34,876 nucleotides of DNA, taken from positions 1-34,876 of the IMG/VR virus record IMGVR_UViG_3300032893_000201. One strand, 5' to 3'. This DNA comes from a virus. The position numbers were made by a program, and so were the translations under genes. This document shows, one piece after another, positions 22,958 through 32,100 of the stretch (position 1 is the first letter of the stretch; each line of letters opens with the position of its first letter). Under the pieces are notes generated by a model. It was not told the origin of the DNA. It was given only the letters and a program-made list of their open reading frames with translations, and did no database searches.

Positions 22958-23385
22958 AGACAGAACTGCATGGCGTGCCAGCAGAGTTCGTAGAGAGCGT
23001 GTGGTTCGACGTAGCGCCGCTCTTGCAGATGGCGATCGATCAGGCTGGCGAGACGGATCTCGAACGGACGCTCGCACGATTGAAAAGCCGCGACCAGCAG
23101 CTGTGGGTTGCAGTTAACGAAGATAACGATGCGATTGTTGCGGCGCTGACGACGGAGGTTGTGTCGTACGACTTGCGAAAGATTGTACGGCTCGTGCATC
23201 TCGGTGGGTGCGATCTGCCAGAGATTGCGCGGCATTTAGAGTGGATTGGCGAGTGGGCACTGGCACATGGCGCTACGCGTATCGAAGCATATTGTAGACC
23301 AGGCGTCACTCGCACCCTGGCGGCGAACGGGTTCAGAAAGCGGCTTGATGTGATAGAGTGGGATTTGCGAAGGAAGCTAACATGA
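22954..23385 (+). CDS. GNAT-like acetyltransferase fold protein
   Basis: A protein of 143 residues starting at ATG 22954 (ATGA overlap). The pattern is that of small phage GNAT proteins: a helical start; SRDQQLWVAVNEDNDAIVAA as the first strands; VRLVHLGG as the strand before the acetyl-CoA-binding helix; LEWIGEWALAHGATRIEAYC; and a closing VTRTLAANGFRKRLDVIEWD. The classical Q/RxxGxG/A loop is not obvious, so catalytic ability is uncertain. It lies between fibre and ejection genes. Phage GNATs in this position may modify virion or host proteins; this is inference. Confidence 0.55.
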   Translation: MKTELHGVPAEFVESVWFDVAPLLQMAIDQAGETDLERTLARLKSRDQQLWVAVNEDNDAIVAALTTEVVSYDLRKIVRLVHLGGCDLPEIARHLEWIGEWALAHGATRIEAYCRPGVTRTLAANGFRKRLDVIEWDLRRKLT

Positions 23386-24296
23386 GTGGCGGTGGACAGA
23401 ACACGACGCAGACGATTCAAAAGAGCAATCCCTGGCAGCCGCAGCAGCCGTATCTTGAACAGATAATGCAGCAGGCACAATCGCTCTATAACAACAAGAG
23501 CCAGTGGCCTCAACCCTTCCCGTATCCGTCAACGGCTGCGCCGAACCCGACGCAGGTACAGGCGCAGAACATGCTATCAGGCGCGGCGACGGGGCCTACA
23601 CAATCGCTCGCGAATGAGGGCGCGGCGGCGGAGCAGTTCAGCTTGGGGCCTGTATTGTACCCGCAGTCCAACCCGGCGTTGCAGGCCTCGATCCAGGGCG
23701 CCATCGATCCGCTAATGCGCAACTGGCAGAATACCGTGCTGCCTTCGATACAGAGCAATTTTCAGATGGCTGGGCAGCCAGGGAGCACGAGGCAGGGAGT
23801 TGCGGAGGGCATAGCGGCGACGAACCTCAATCAGCAGATTGCGGATACGACGGCGCAGATGGAGTCGAACGCCTATGGGCAAGGGTTGACGGCGCAGGGA
23901 CGAGCGTTGGCGCTGTTGCCGGAGATTCAAGCCGCGCAAGCGACGCCCGCAACGCAGCTGGGTGCGGTGGGCGGACAGCAGCAGGCGTATATACAGGCAT
24001 TGTTGAACCAGGCCCTGGGTAATTGGAACTATCAGCAGCAGTTGCCATATCAGCAGCTGGCGCAGTATGCGAACCTGGTCGAGGGGCCATTTGGCGGGTC
24101 GAGCACGGGGACGGGGATCGGAGAGCAGGGCTTGACGAGCCAGCTGCAGTCGTTGCTCGGTACGGGGCTAATGGGTGCGGGGCTGTACGGGATGTTGGGA
24201 GGAGGAGGGTTGTTTGGCCTCGGCGCGGATGTTGGAATGACTGGGCCGGCGCTGGCTCCGATAGATGCGGCTGCAGCAGCTACGATGTTTGCGTGA
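23382..24296 (+). CDS. internal virion (ejection) protein, Gln/Ala-rich
   Basis: A protein of 304 residues from ATG 23382 (ATGA overlap with the GNAT gene). It is very rich in Gln, Ala, Asn and Gly, with long helices (LQASIQGAIDPLMRNWQNTV, LNQQIADTTAQMESNAYGQG) and a Gly-rich hydrophobic C-terminal section (LMGAGLYGMLGGGGLFGLGA) that could insert in a membrane. It heads a row of four genes of similar composition ending in the giant polyvalent protein. This matches the internal proteins that short-tailed phages eject to build a channel across the host envelope. Confidence 0.6.
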   Translation: MSGGGQNTTQTIQKSNPWQPQQPYLEQIMQQAQSLYNNKSQWPQPFPYPSTAAPNPTQVQAQNMLSGAATGPTQSLANEGAAAEQFSLGPVLYPQSNPALQASIQGAIDPLMRNWQNTVLPSIQSNFQMAGQPGSTRQGVAEGIAATNLNQQIADTTAQMESNAYGQGLTAQGRALALLPEIQAAQATPATQLGAVGGQQQAYIQALLNQALGNWNYQQQLPYQQLAQYANLVEGPFGGSSTGTGIGEQGLTSQLQSLLGTGLMGAGLYGMLGGGGLFGLGADVGMTGPALAPIDAAAAATMFA

Positions 24297-24323
24297 CGTT
24301 GGGAATGAAGCATTCCTGACGTT
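24296..24323 (+). repeat. 28-base palindromic element, copy C
   Basis: Left arm ACGTTGGGAAT, loop GAAGC, right arm ATTCCTGACGTT. The element begins at the last base of the preceding stop codon and ends six bases before the GGAG of the next gene. As RNA the arms pair over 12 positions around a three-base loop. No T run follows (GAAAAT instead, as in copies A and D), so it is not a normal intrinsic terminator. Confidence 0.85.
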
Positions 24324-24340
24324 GAAAATGGAGATGCAAA

Positions 24341-24766
24341 ATGCCTGATCAAGATCCTTACAGCAGTCTCTTAGCTGCTCTCGATAACCCCGACCAGCTG
24401 CGGGCGATGGCCATGCGCAGCGGGCCGCCTCAGATGCCTGGAGTCGCGTCGCTGCAGCCGCCACAACCTCCAATGCAGCAGCAGATGCCGATGCCCGCGA
24501 CGCCCGGTCAAACGATGCCAGCGGGCGCACAACAGCCCACGACCGCACCTGGCACGAAGCCACAAACGAACCCGTTTCAAGACCCGCGCTTTCTGCTGTT
24601 GATGGCGCAGATGGGAATGCACCCGCAGCAAGGCGCACCGCCGCCGCATCCTGGGAGCGCGCCGATCGCTGGCGGCCACGGTCAGATTCCAATGCCCGCG
24701 ATGCCGCTTGGCGCACAGCAACAGCGCATTCCGGATCTAGCTGCAATCCTTGCTGGAAGGGTTTGA
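24341..24766 (+). CDS. Pro/Gln/Met-rich internal protein
   Basis: A protein of 141 residues; GGAG lies seven bases before ATG 24341. It is low-complexity, with dense Pro, Gln and Met (LQPPQPPMQQQMPMPATPGQ) and only two short helices at the ends. A disordered virion-internal or assembly protein is likely from composition and position. The stop lies just before the start of the next gene, whose ribosome site (GGAAGG) is inside this gene. Confidence 0.5.
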   Translation: MPDQDPYSSLLAALDNPDQLRAMAMRSGPPQMPGVASLQPPQPPMQQQMPMPATPGQTMPAGAQQPTTAPGTKPQTNPFQDPRFLLLMAQMGMHPQQGAPPPHPGSAPIAGGHGQIPMPAMPLGAQQQRIPDLAAILAGRV

Positions 24767-24767
24767 T

Positions 24768-26456
24768 ATGCCAAACGTAATCAACCCGCCTATTCCGTAT
24801 GAGCTGATGCAGACGTACACGAATCCGCAGCAGGCGCTGCCGTACGAAACTCTCTTGCCCTTTACGAACCCACAGCAGGCAGTGCCTTACGAGACGATGC
24901 TGCCTCAGACAAATCCACAGCAAGCGGTTCCGTATGAGCTGATGGAACCGATTCGTAATGGCGGAACGCAAGCAACGCCCTCGCCTCCGCCTCAGGATGA
25001 GATTGAGTATTTGTGGCAGAACTATTATTCGAAGGACAAGTCGCCCGGCAGCCTTCTTCCCGTGCCTTATCCCACGGAGAAGGGGGGAATGGCTCCGCGC
25101 TCATCGGCACAGGCGCCAGGAGTTTCGATCACGGGCCGGTCGGGGCCAGGCGGGAAGATTAGCGCCGTGGGTGCGGCGGGCGTTGGGGAGGAGAGCGGTT
25201 CGCCCGCGGGCGCTGTAGCTGGCGGCAAGGGCAGCTTCGAGCTGACGCAAGGCGAGCTGCCCGAGCAGAAGCCGTATCCGTCGATCTCGCCAGGAGAGGA
25301 ATTTGGTCCGCCCGCGCCTCCGGCTGTGCCGCATCTCGGAGCTGCGTTGGCCCCGTCGAGTGCACAGCAGGGCGCGCCGAAGAGCGAGCAGGAGCTGCAA
25401 CAGCGGATGGTAGGGTGGAAGGCGTTTGGGGAGAGAGCGAAGACTGATCCAATGCTCGCGATGATGCTCTTCTACATGGGCGCGCAGATCATGCAGCCGC
25501 GCTACGGCGGGCAGACGCTGATGGGGCGAGCGGGCGAGGCAGGCGTCAATGCGCTCAACTTTATGAACGCGACGCAGGGAGAGCGGTACAAGGCTGGCCA
25601 GCAAGAACAGCAAATGGGATTGGAAGAGCGGCGCGTTGCGAGTGGCGAGCAGCATACCAACGCGCAGATCGATCAGATCAAGGCAACGACACAGCACCTG
25701 CAAACCGAGACGCGTTACATGCCTGACGAGATTCGGTCGCGGATTGACGGGCAGGTTGCACATGCGAACTATCTTGTGCAGCAGGGCAAGCTGTCCGAGG
25801 CCCATGCGGAGCTGATTCGTGCGGAGGCGCAGCTGCAGGGCAACACAGATTATCAAAAGGCGAAGATTAACGAGCTCAATGCGCAGGCTGAGCACTACCG
25901 CATGGCCGCTCGCGCTAGCGGTTCGACGACGCACGAACGCGACGCGGAGGCGTTCTCGCGGATCAAGCAGAACGATCGCAACTGGCATCCGGAGATTACC
26001 GACCCGGCGCTGCGCAAAGCTGAAGCTGATCAAGAGGCCTGGCACGAGGTTTTGCCGGGAGGAATTGCGGATCTGCAACGCGGCATTACGGCTGAGGGAC
26101 TGATTGACGCGGGTGAGCAGGCGTATCAGGAGGCATTGGCGAAGGGCGGCAAGCCGGGCGAGGATGCGAAGAAGCTCGGGCACGATGCTTGGGTGAGGCA
26201 GTACATACAGGAAGAGGGGATAATGAGCGGCGGTGGGCCAGAGATTCGACGGGCGTTGGGGCTGTTAGGAAAGCCGCGTGCTGGCGTGCCAACGGGGCCC
26301 TCTGGCGCTACCGGGGGCGCGGCGCCAGGCGGGACGCAACGGCCTTCGGGCGTTCCAGCTGAGGCGCAGCTTGGCGTGCTGAAAGACGGACGGCGCGTGT
26401 GGGCTTGGCCCGATCCGGCGAAGAAAGGCAATATGATAATCGTACCGGCGCAATAG
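24768..26456 (+). CDS. internal virion (ejection) protein with N-terminal tandem repeats
   Basis: A protein of 562 residues. ATG 24768 has GGAAGG seven bases upstream. Residues 10-54 are three 15-residue repeats (PYExxxPxTNPQQAx) plus a partial fourth. A disordered Gly/Pro/Ser-rich region follows (to about 220), then a hydrophobic helix (MLAMMLFYMGAQIMQP). A long charged helical region comes next (EQQMGLEERRVASGEQHTNA through KINELNAQAEHYRMAARASG) with coiled-coil potential, and then a Gly/Pro tail. This plan (disordered N-part, membrane-active helix, long coiled coil) is typical of ejection proteins of short-tailed phages. Confidence 0.6.
   Translation: MPNVINPPIPYELMQTYTNPQQALPYETLLPFTNPQQAVPYETMLPQTNPQQAVPYELMEPIRNGGTQATPSPPPQDEIEYLWQNYYSKDKSPGSLLPVPYPTEKGGMAPRSSAQAPGVSITGRSGPGGKISAVGAAGVGEESGSPAGAVAGGKGSFELTQGELPEQKPYPSISPGEEFGPPAPPAVPHLGAALAPSSAQQGAPKSEQELQQRMVGWKAFGERAKTDPMLAMMLFYMGAQIMQPRYGGQTLMGRAGEAGVNALNFMNATQGERYKAGQQEQQMGLEERRVASGEQHTNAQIDQIKATTQHLQTETRYMPDEIRSRIDGQVAHANYLVQQGKLSEAHAELIRAEAQLQGNTDYQKAKINELNAQAEHYRMAARASGSTTHERDAEAFSRIKQNDRNWHPEITDPALRKAEADQEAWHEVLPGGIADLQRGITAEGLIDAGEQAYQEALAKGGKPGEDAKKLGHDAWVRQYIQEEGIMSGGGPEIRRALGLLGKPRAGVPTGPSGATGGAAPGGTQRPSGVPAEAQLGVLKDGRRVWAWPDPAKKGNMIIVPAQ
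24795..24929 (+). repeat. three 45-base tandem repeats (TNPQQAxPYE)
   Basis: Units at 24795, 24840 and 24885 encode PYELMQTYTNPQQAL, PYETLLPFTNPQQAV and PYETMLPQTNPQQAV. A partial fourth (PYELMEPI) follows. Synonymous changes between units show that the protein sequence is kept under selection, although the DNA has drifted. Confidence 0.8.
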
Positions 26457-26457
26457 C

Positions 26458-29400
26458 ATGGCACTCTCGATTTCAGCTGAAGAGATCTATCCCGCCCCGC
26501 CCCCAGGGATGCTGCCCGCGCCTGGCAGTCCGCCCGGCATGCTGACGCCACCGAATCCAAAGGCAAAGCTGCCGACGCGCGAGGCAATGCAGGTTGAGCC
26601 GGAGCAGGAAATTGCGGACACGGCTGTCCCTGTGCCTGCGCCAGCTGCGCCACAGAGCGTGCCAGCGAGCGAATTCACAGCGGCGCAAGAAGTGCCAGTG
26701 CAAGAGAGCGTGCCTGCGGGGCAGGTTGAAGATATGGTGCCCTTGGGCTCTAACATCTTCTCGAAGGAGTATTGGAAGCGGCAGGCAACGCGCATGGCGG
26801 AGGGAATAGGAAAGCAGACGCTGAGTGCGGAGCTGTTGCTGCGAGATATCGGCGGTGCGCTTGGCGGCACGCCCAACGAACAGCGAAAAGAAGAGCTGCG
26901 AGCTGGCATTCGTGAGGCCGAAGAACATCCCACGCGCGTGGCGGAGCAAGAGAGCGTGCCGAGCGAGATCGTCAGCGGCCTCGTTGGCATGGGTCCGCAG
27001 GCGGTGGGGCTGGTTACCTCGCCCTTTGGAATGATGGCTACGTTTGGCCTAGGCCAGTTCATCGATACGTACGGGCGCGGCAGGGCCGAAGGGGCGAGCG
27101 GCGAGAAGAGCGCGCTGACGGGCGCGCTTGCGGGCGGAGAGAGCGCCGGGCTGGCGTGGGCGATGGGACCAGCGGGCAAAGCTGCGGCTGGCGCATTAGG
27201 TCGGCTGGGCATGGATCGAGTGATCGGCACGTTCGGCGACGAGGCTGTAAAGCACATCGTTGCCAATGCGCTCGTAGGCGCAGGCATCATGCCGTCGATG
27301 AACGAAGCCGTAGCGCTGACAGAAAAGGTCGCGTACCGGCCTGACATGACCTGGGGCGAGTATTTGCAAGAGGTAGAGAAGCGATTGCCGCGCGAGGCGT
27401 TGGTCGGCGCTGCGGCTGGCGCGGCGTTCGGTGCGGCGGGGCCTGCGATGCAAGCGCCAGGACGATTGGCGGGTAGGCTCGCAGAGTGGCAGGTTGGACG
27501 CAGAGCGCAAGAGGGCGTAACGCGGCTGCCGGCAAGCGTAGCTGAAGAACGTGGCGTGGCGCCAGAGCAGGTGTTTCCGCCTGTTGCTGCTGGCGAACTG
27601 CCCGGAAGGGCCGTGCCGGAGCCTTCGACAGTCGAGGGGGTTGCCGCGCCTCCTGGCCAAGCGGAAGCAAGCCCCGTATTGGCTGGACTCGAGGAGGCTC
27701 CGGAGGCGGCATTGCGCCCGCGGACTTACGAGGAGCGAAGGGAGCTGTACGAGCGGCGGTCGGCAGAAGCTTCGGCCGAGATTGAACGGAGGCTGAGCGA
27801 GCGCAGAGCGACGCTGCAGGATCGCGAGACGCTTGAGCCATTCGTGAAGGGGCAAGAGGTCGAAGTACAGACGAGCGAAGGGCAATGGCTAAAGACGAAG
27901 ATCACGGATATTGATGAGTCGCGCGGCGAGGTGCGAACGGAGCCCACGCTCGGGCTGGATGCGTTCAAGCCGAATGATGTGCGGTTGCCCAACGAGAGAC
28001 GAGGCGCGGGAGACTACGCGCAGTTCGATCCCTATGCGAACCAGCGCGAGGTGCCCAACGATCCGTTGAAAGTTAGCGCATTGCGCAGATTGCGCAGCCT
28101 ACAAAAGCTGCACGACGAGGGACGCATTGGCAGCGAAGGCTATATCGACTCGACGAAGGAGCTGTTGAAGGCGCTGGAAGAGAAGCGCGCTGCGCAGGCT
28201 GATGTCGGACCGGAATTTCTGGCGAGAGGGCCTGCGTGGATACAGGAGCGATTGATTCGCGCCGGGCGGACGGGAGAGCTGGCGCCAGAAGCGGTCGACA
28301 TGGCGCTGTGGTTCTTGGGCAAGAATCCGGCGATCGGCCGGGACTTGGCAGTTTCGATTCGCGAACTGGAAAGGGGTAAGGCTGGAACGTACGATCCGGT
28401 GCAGCGGATCATGAAGCTGGCGCGACAGAGCCGCATGACAGATGCGGTACTGCACGAGATGCTGCATCACACGGAGAAGATGTTGCCACTGCGCGTGCGG
28501 CAGGGCGTGATCAACAGCTGGTCGCGGGCGCTGGCGCGGGAGACGCGCAAAGCCGAAGCACAGGCCGCGAAGCCCTCTGCGACGCAGGAGATGAAGACCC
28601 GCGCACGGGCGCTGCGCGAACTGCCCCTGGCCGTGGTGGGCGACGATATGTCGCGAAGGATGGTTTTCGAATTCTTCAAACGCGGCGTGCTGAAACATGG
28701 CGATTATCAGCTGTCGTCGCCGAGCGAGTTCTGGGCGATGAACGCATCGCGGGTTGTGGAGGCAAGGTATCGCGCGGAAGGCTGGGTGCAGGAGGCGAAA
28801 CAGTGGCTGATGGAGTTCTTGCAGAAGCTGAAGGCGCTCACGGGCATGAGAAGCGATGCGACGGTGCTTCGCGGATTGCGTGCGCTGTCGAAGACGACGG
28901 GCGAGCAAACGGCGCGCGAGCTGCTGCAGGGTTCGCCCATGACTCGCGAGGAGATTCGCAGCTCCCATATGCAGGCTGGCGAGAAGATTGCCAATGCGCT
29001 GGCGCCGGAAGGCGAGCTCGACGATGCGTTCGTTCGCCATGTGCTGGAAGGAGTCGAAGCTACGCCTGAGCAATGGCGGGAGCTGAGCGATCTGTTGAAC
29101 GAGCGTCGTGAAGGTCCACGCGTCGCACTAGAGGAACAGCGTGAGCTGATCAATGGACTGTTCGATGAGCGGAGCGGTATCAGCGCTGAGGATCTGATCG
29201 ACGTGCTGCGTGAGAATCTAATCAACGATCCCATGAAGCTACGGACGGATCTCGCGAAGGTGCAGGCAGCGGCGTTCTTTCCTGATACGCTGCGGCGCGA
29301 TGCGCAGTTCATGCGGGATCAGAAACGACTGCGCGAGCGCCTCGACGTTGACGTGGATAGGTTTTCGTGGCTGACGCTGAAGGCGCAGACGCTGTTGCAG

Positions 29401-32100
29401 ATTGCGAAGAAGAATCCGCGCGTGCCCTCGTTACATAGCTACGTTCAGCATCAGATGGAAATGTGGCAGGCGAAGCAAGCATGGACGACGCGTGCGAACC
29501 GCACGCTGAAGAAGTGGGAGAAGCTGGGCAAGGAACAATCGCAGCTGCTGTCGCAGGCGAAGCTTGAAGAGACAGTCAACGGGCGCTTTTATGCGCGCGA
29601 AGAGCTGCTTCGGCGCGGTATGACGCCGAAGACGCTGGAGGTTTATGATCAGATACAGAACGACTTCAAAGACGTGCTGACGGAGATGGAGAATGCGAGC
29701 GTCGCGCAGGCTGTGAAGTTGATGCAGGAAGGCAAGACGCCTTTGGGCACTAATCCGATAGCGGATATTCGGAAAGACTTCGCGACGATGCGCAACCGGC
29801 CGTACTTTCCGCTGGCGCGTTTCGGTGAGTACGGCGTTTCGATTAAGGCCAATCGCGACCTGGAATGGAACGGAAAGCAGTACAAGAAAGGACGCAAAAT
29901 CGCCGTAGAGATGCATGAGACGGGCATCGAACAGCGCGCGCGACTGCAAGAGCTGCGGGCGGAGCTTGGCCAAAGCGCAACGGTTAGCGATTTCTACGTG
30001 AACGATCGTACGTTCGAGGGCGTGCGCGGGCTGCCGAGCGAGCTAGCTGCTATGGTCGCGAAGCGTCTCAACCTCGCGCCGGAACAGCTCCGGGCGCTGC
30101 ACGAAATGCAGCTCGATCTCGCACCCACGCAGAGCTTCATTAAGCATTTGAAGAAGCGGCGTGGGATTGAAGGCTTCTCGCAGGACGCTATACGTGCCTA
30201 CGCAGCATATTTTCAGCGTGGTGCCGGCTGGCTGAGCCGACTGCAGTTCATGGACAAGCTCGACGCGGATGTTCGTGCTACGCGGGAGAGTGCTCGAGAG
30301 CTCGCTGAACAAGGTTTGTACTCCCGTCCACGAGAACGATTGGCCGCGTACATGGATCGTCAACTTGAAAGGATAAGACATCCTGAAAGTGACCTTTCTG
30401 CGCTGCGCGCTTTTGGTTTCATTTGGTATTTGGGCTTTAACGTCAAGGCCGCGGCTGTCAATATGACACAGGTGCCGATGATGACTTTACCCTATTTGTG
30501 GCACAGGCACGGTTTGGCGAGAACGACTGCGAGCTTGGCTAAAAGTTATGCGAAAGTTGCCGGGAATGCCCTCGACGGATTGCCAGAACGGATCAAGGAT
30601 AAGGTCACATTCAGAGGCAAGAAGCCACAGTTCATCTCCCCAGAAGAACAGCAGATGATGAAGCAGGGGGAGAGCGAGGGATGGCTGGACGAGAGTCAAG
30701 CTTCCATGCTTGCGGGATATAGCGATCCATTCGTGCTGGCAAGGTTGGCAGGCGGCGAGAAGTGGTATCGTGACATCAAGCGCTGGGGCGCGTACAGCGG
30801 CTGGATGTTCCAGCGGGCCGAGATGATCAACCGCAAGGTTACGGCGCTGTCTGCGTATGAATTGGAGCGTGGGGCTGGTGCGAGCCATGACGAGGCTGTC
30901 GAGGCTGCGCACGCCGCTGTCAATACCACGCAGTTCGAATACGCTGCGTGGAACAGGCCCGAAATGATGCAGGGAAAAAAGAGTGCCTTGTTTCTCTTTT
31001 CGCTCTACAACCAGCATGTTTTGCATTTCGCCTTCGGCGGTGATCCGGCGTGGAAGAAGTTCTGGATGGTTCAGCTCGCGATTGGCGGCATACTCGGCCT
31101 GCCAGGTTCGCAGGATCTGCTCGACGTTTTCGATTTGGCGACTGAGAAGATTGCAGGAATAGAGCCATTCAATTCGAAGCGCAGCTTGCGGCTGTGGCTC
31201 GATGAGCATCTGGGACAATATATGCAGGCATTGCATGTGAACTCCGATCTGCTGATGCATGGGATATCGCGCTATAGCTTCGGATTGACGGCGCTCGGCG
31301 CGCCGGCGCTTGATTTCAGTGGTAGTGTGTCGCTGGGCAATATCAAGGTCGGGCCGCTGCAGGATCCCACAAGCGCACCCTTTGGAGCTACTCCGAAAAG
31401 TGGAGATGAGTTTCTGTCTAGAAAGATTCAAGATCTAGGCGGGCCGCTGGTTAGCTTGCCCTTCGCGCTCATTCGTGGGTTGCTCGATGACAAGACGCCC
31501 GACCAGTACAAGCGCTTTTCGGGCGCCATCCCCGTCACGATGAAGGCTATTGGCGATGCTTGGAAGTCTGGCCAAGAGCCAAAAGCTGGCTCGCTGGAGG
31601 AGCGTTTGCCGTGGTGGCTGCAGGGCATGGGGGGCTATACCGATCGCAAGGGGGATGTTACTTTCCCTTATGATTTTGAGGATGCTGAGCAGCGAGCCGA
31701 ACACAATGCGAAGTACTTCAATTTCACTTCGACGGCCGTTAATAAACAGCTGGAGCGACATGGCGAAGAAAGTAAGATCGTTGAGTTCTATCAGGAAAAA
31801 AGAGCGCACTTGCTCGCCTCGCTCGCTATGGCGCGACAAGTGCACGATCGGGAGGCCATTAGCGACGCCTTCTCGGAGATACGCAAGTTCAATGAAACCG
31901 TGCCACTGAAAGAGCTGGGCATCACGGGAGCGTCGATTCAAGAGACGTTGAAGCGACGTGAGACGACGAAATATAAGATTGAGCATCAGATTCCTCAGCA
32001 GAAGCGATTGTATCGGCTGTATCGCCAGATGCAGCGCGAAGACGAGGACGTCACGACGAACCCTTCCGCGCCTGGGGCACTCGAGCGCACTGGTCCGTGA
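26458..32100 (+). CDS. giant polyvalent internal virion protein (zincin-like and PLxRFG domains)
   Basis: A protein of 1880 residues, one sixth of the window. Residues 1-110 are Pro/Ala/Val-rich and disordered. About 165-340 is Gly/Ala-rich and hydrophobic (GAAAGAAFGAAGPAMQAPG) and likely membrane-active. A metalloprotease-type motif H666-E-M-L-H670-H671 lies in a helix (DAVLHEMLHHTEKMLP). About 900-1100 is charged and helical. PLARFGEYG (about 1118) is the signature of the PLxRFG domain found in very large phage proteins. FNVKAAAVNMTQVPMMTLPY (about 1324) and a hydrophobic stretch (MVQLAIGGILGLPGS) follow. Such proteins are packaged inside the head and ejected with the DNA. Zn-peptidase activity against peptidoglycan or protein is plausible but unproven. 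It overlaps the convergent HTH gene by 50 bases. Confidence 0.75.
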   Translation: MALSISAEEIYPAPPPGMLPAPGSPPGMLTPPNPKAKLPTREAMQVEPEQEIADTAVPVPAPAAPQSVPASEFTAAQEVPVQESVPAGQVEDMVPLGSNIFSKEYWKRQATRMAEGIGKQTLSAELLLRDIGGALGGTPNEQRKEELRAGIREAEEHPTRVAEQESVPSEIVSGLVGMGPQAVGLVTSPFGMMATFGLGQFIDTYGRGRAEGASGEKSALTGALAGGESAGLAWAMGPAGKAAAGALGRLGMDRVIGTFGDEAVKHIVANALVGAGIMPSMNEAVALTEKVAYRPDMTWGEYLQEVEKRLPREALVGAAAGAAFGAAGPAMQAPGRLAGRLAEWQVGRRAQEGVTRLPASVAEERGVAPEQVFPPVAAGELPGRAVPEPSTVEGVAAPPGQAEASPVLAGLEEAPEAALRPRTYEERRELYERRSAEASAEIERRLSERRATLQDRETLEPFVKGQEVEVQTSEGQWLKTKITDIDESRGEVRTEPTLGLDAFKPNDVRLPNERRGAGDYAQFDPYANQREVPNDPLKVSALRRLRSLQKLHDEGRIGSEGYIDSTKELLKALEEKRAAQADVGPEFLARGPAWIQERLIRAGRTGELAPEAVDMALWFLGKNPAIGRDLAVSIRELERGKAGTYDPVQRIMKLARQSRMTDAVLHEMLHHTEKMLPLRVRQGVINSWSRALARETRKAEAQAAKPSATQEMKTRARALRELPLAVVGDDMSRRMVFEFFKRGVLKHGDYQLSSPSEFWAMNASRVVEARYRAEGWVQEAKQWLMEFLQKLKALTGMRSDATVLRGLRALSKTTGEQTARELLQGSPMTREEIRSSHMQAGEKIANALAPEGELDDAFVRHVLEGVEATPEQWRELSDLLNERREGPRVALEEQRELINGLFDERSGISAEDLIDVLRENLINDPMKLRTDLAKVQAAAFFPDTLRRDAQFMRDQKRLRERLDVDVDRFSWLTLKAQTLLQIAKKNPRVPSLHSYVQHQMEMWQAKQAWTTRANRTLKKWEKLGKEQSQLLSQAKLEETVNGRFYAREELLRRGMTPKTLEVYDQIQNDFKDVLTEMENASVAQAVKLMQEGKTPLGTNPIADIRKDFATMRNRPYFPLARFGEYGVSIKANRDLEWNGKQYKKGRKIAVEMHETGIEQRARLQELRAELGQSATVSDFYVNDRTFEGVRGLPSELAAMVAKRLNLAPEQLRALHEMQLDLAPTQSFIKHLKKRRGIEGFSQDAIRAYAAYFQRGAGWLSRLQFMDKLDADVRATRESARELAEQGLYSRPRERLAAYMDRQLERIRHPESDLSALRAFGFIWYLGFNVKAAAVNMTQVPMMTLPYLWHRHGLARTTASLAKSYAKVAGNALDGLPERIKDKVTFRGKKPQFISPEEQQMMKQGESEGWLDESQASMLAGYSDPFVLARLAGGEKWYRDIKRWGAYSGWMFQRAEMINRKVTALSAYELERGAGASHDEAVEAAHAAVNTTQFEYAAWNRPEMMQGKKSALFLFSLYNQHVLHFAFGGDPAWKKFWMVQLAIGGILGLPGSQDLLDVFDLATEKIAGIEPFNSKRSLRLWLDEHLGQYMQALHVNSDLLMHGISRYSFGLTALGAPALDFSGSVSLGNIKVGPLQDPTSAPFGATPKSGDEFLSRKIQDLGGPLVSLPFALIRGLLDDKTPDQYKRFSGAIPVTMKAIGDAWKSGQEPKAGSLEERLPWWLQGMGGYTDRKGDVTFPYDFEDAEQRAEHNAKYFNFTSTAVNKQLERHGEESKIVEFYQEKRAHLLASLAMARQVHDREAISDAFSEIRKFNETVPLKELGITGASIQETLKRRETTKYKIEHQIPQQKRLYRLYRQMQREDEDVTTNPSAPGALERTGP

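Noticed and set aside
28099-31431. Minus-strand frames of 324 and 314 codons opposite the giant protein gene
   Set aside because: Both are antisense to a frame with clear domain signatures and carry no motifs of their own.
26458-32100. Giant protein as an N4-like virion RNA polymerase
   Set aside because: The size and the hairpin elements suggested it, but no RNA polymerase T/DxxGR or catalytic motifs were found; the HEMLHH and PLxRFG signatures point to a polyvalent internal protein instead.
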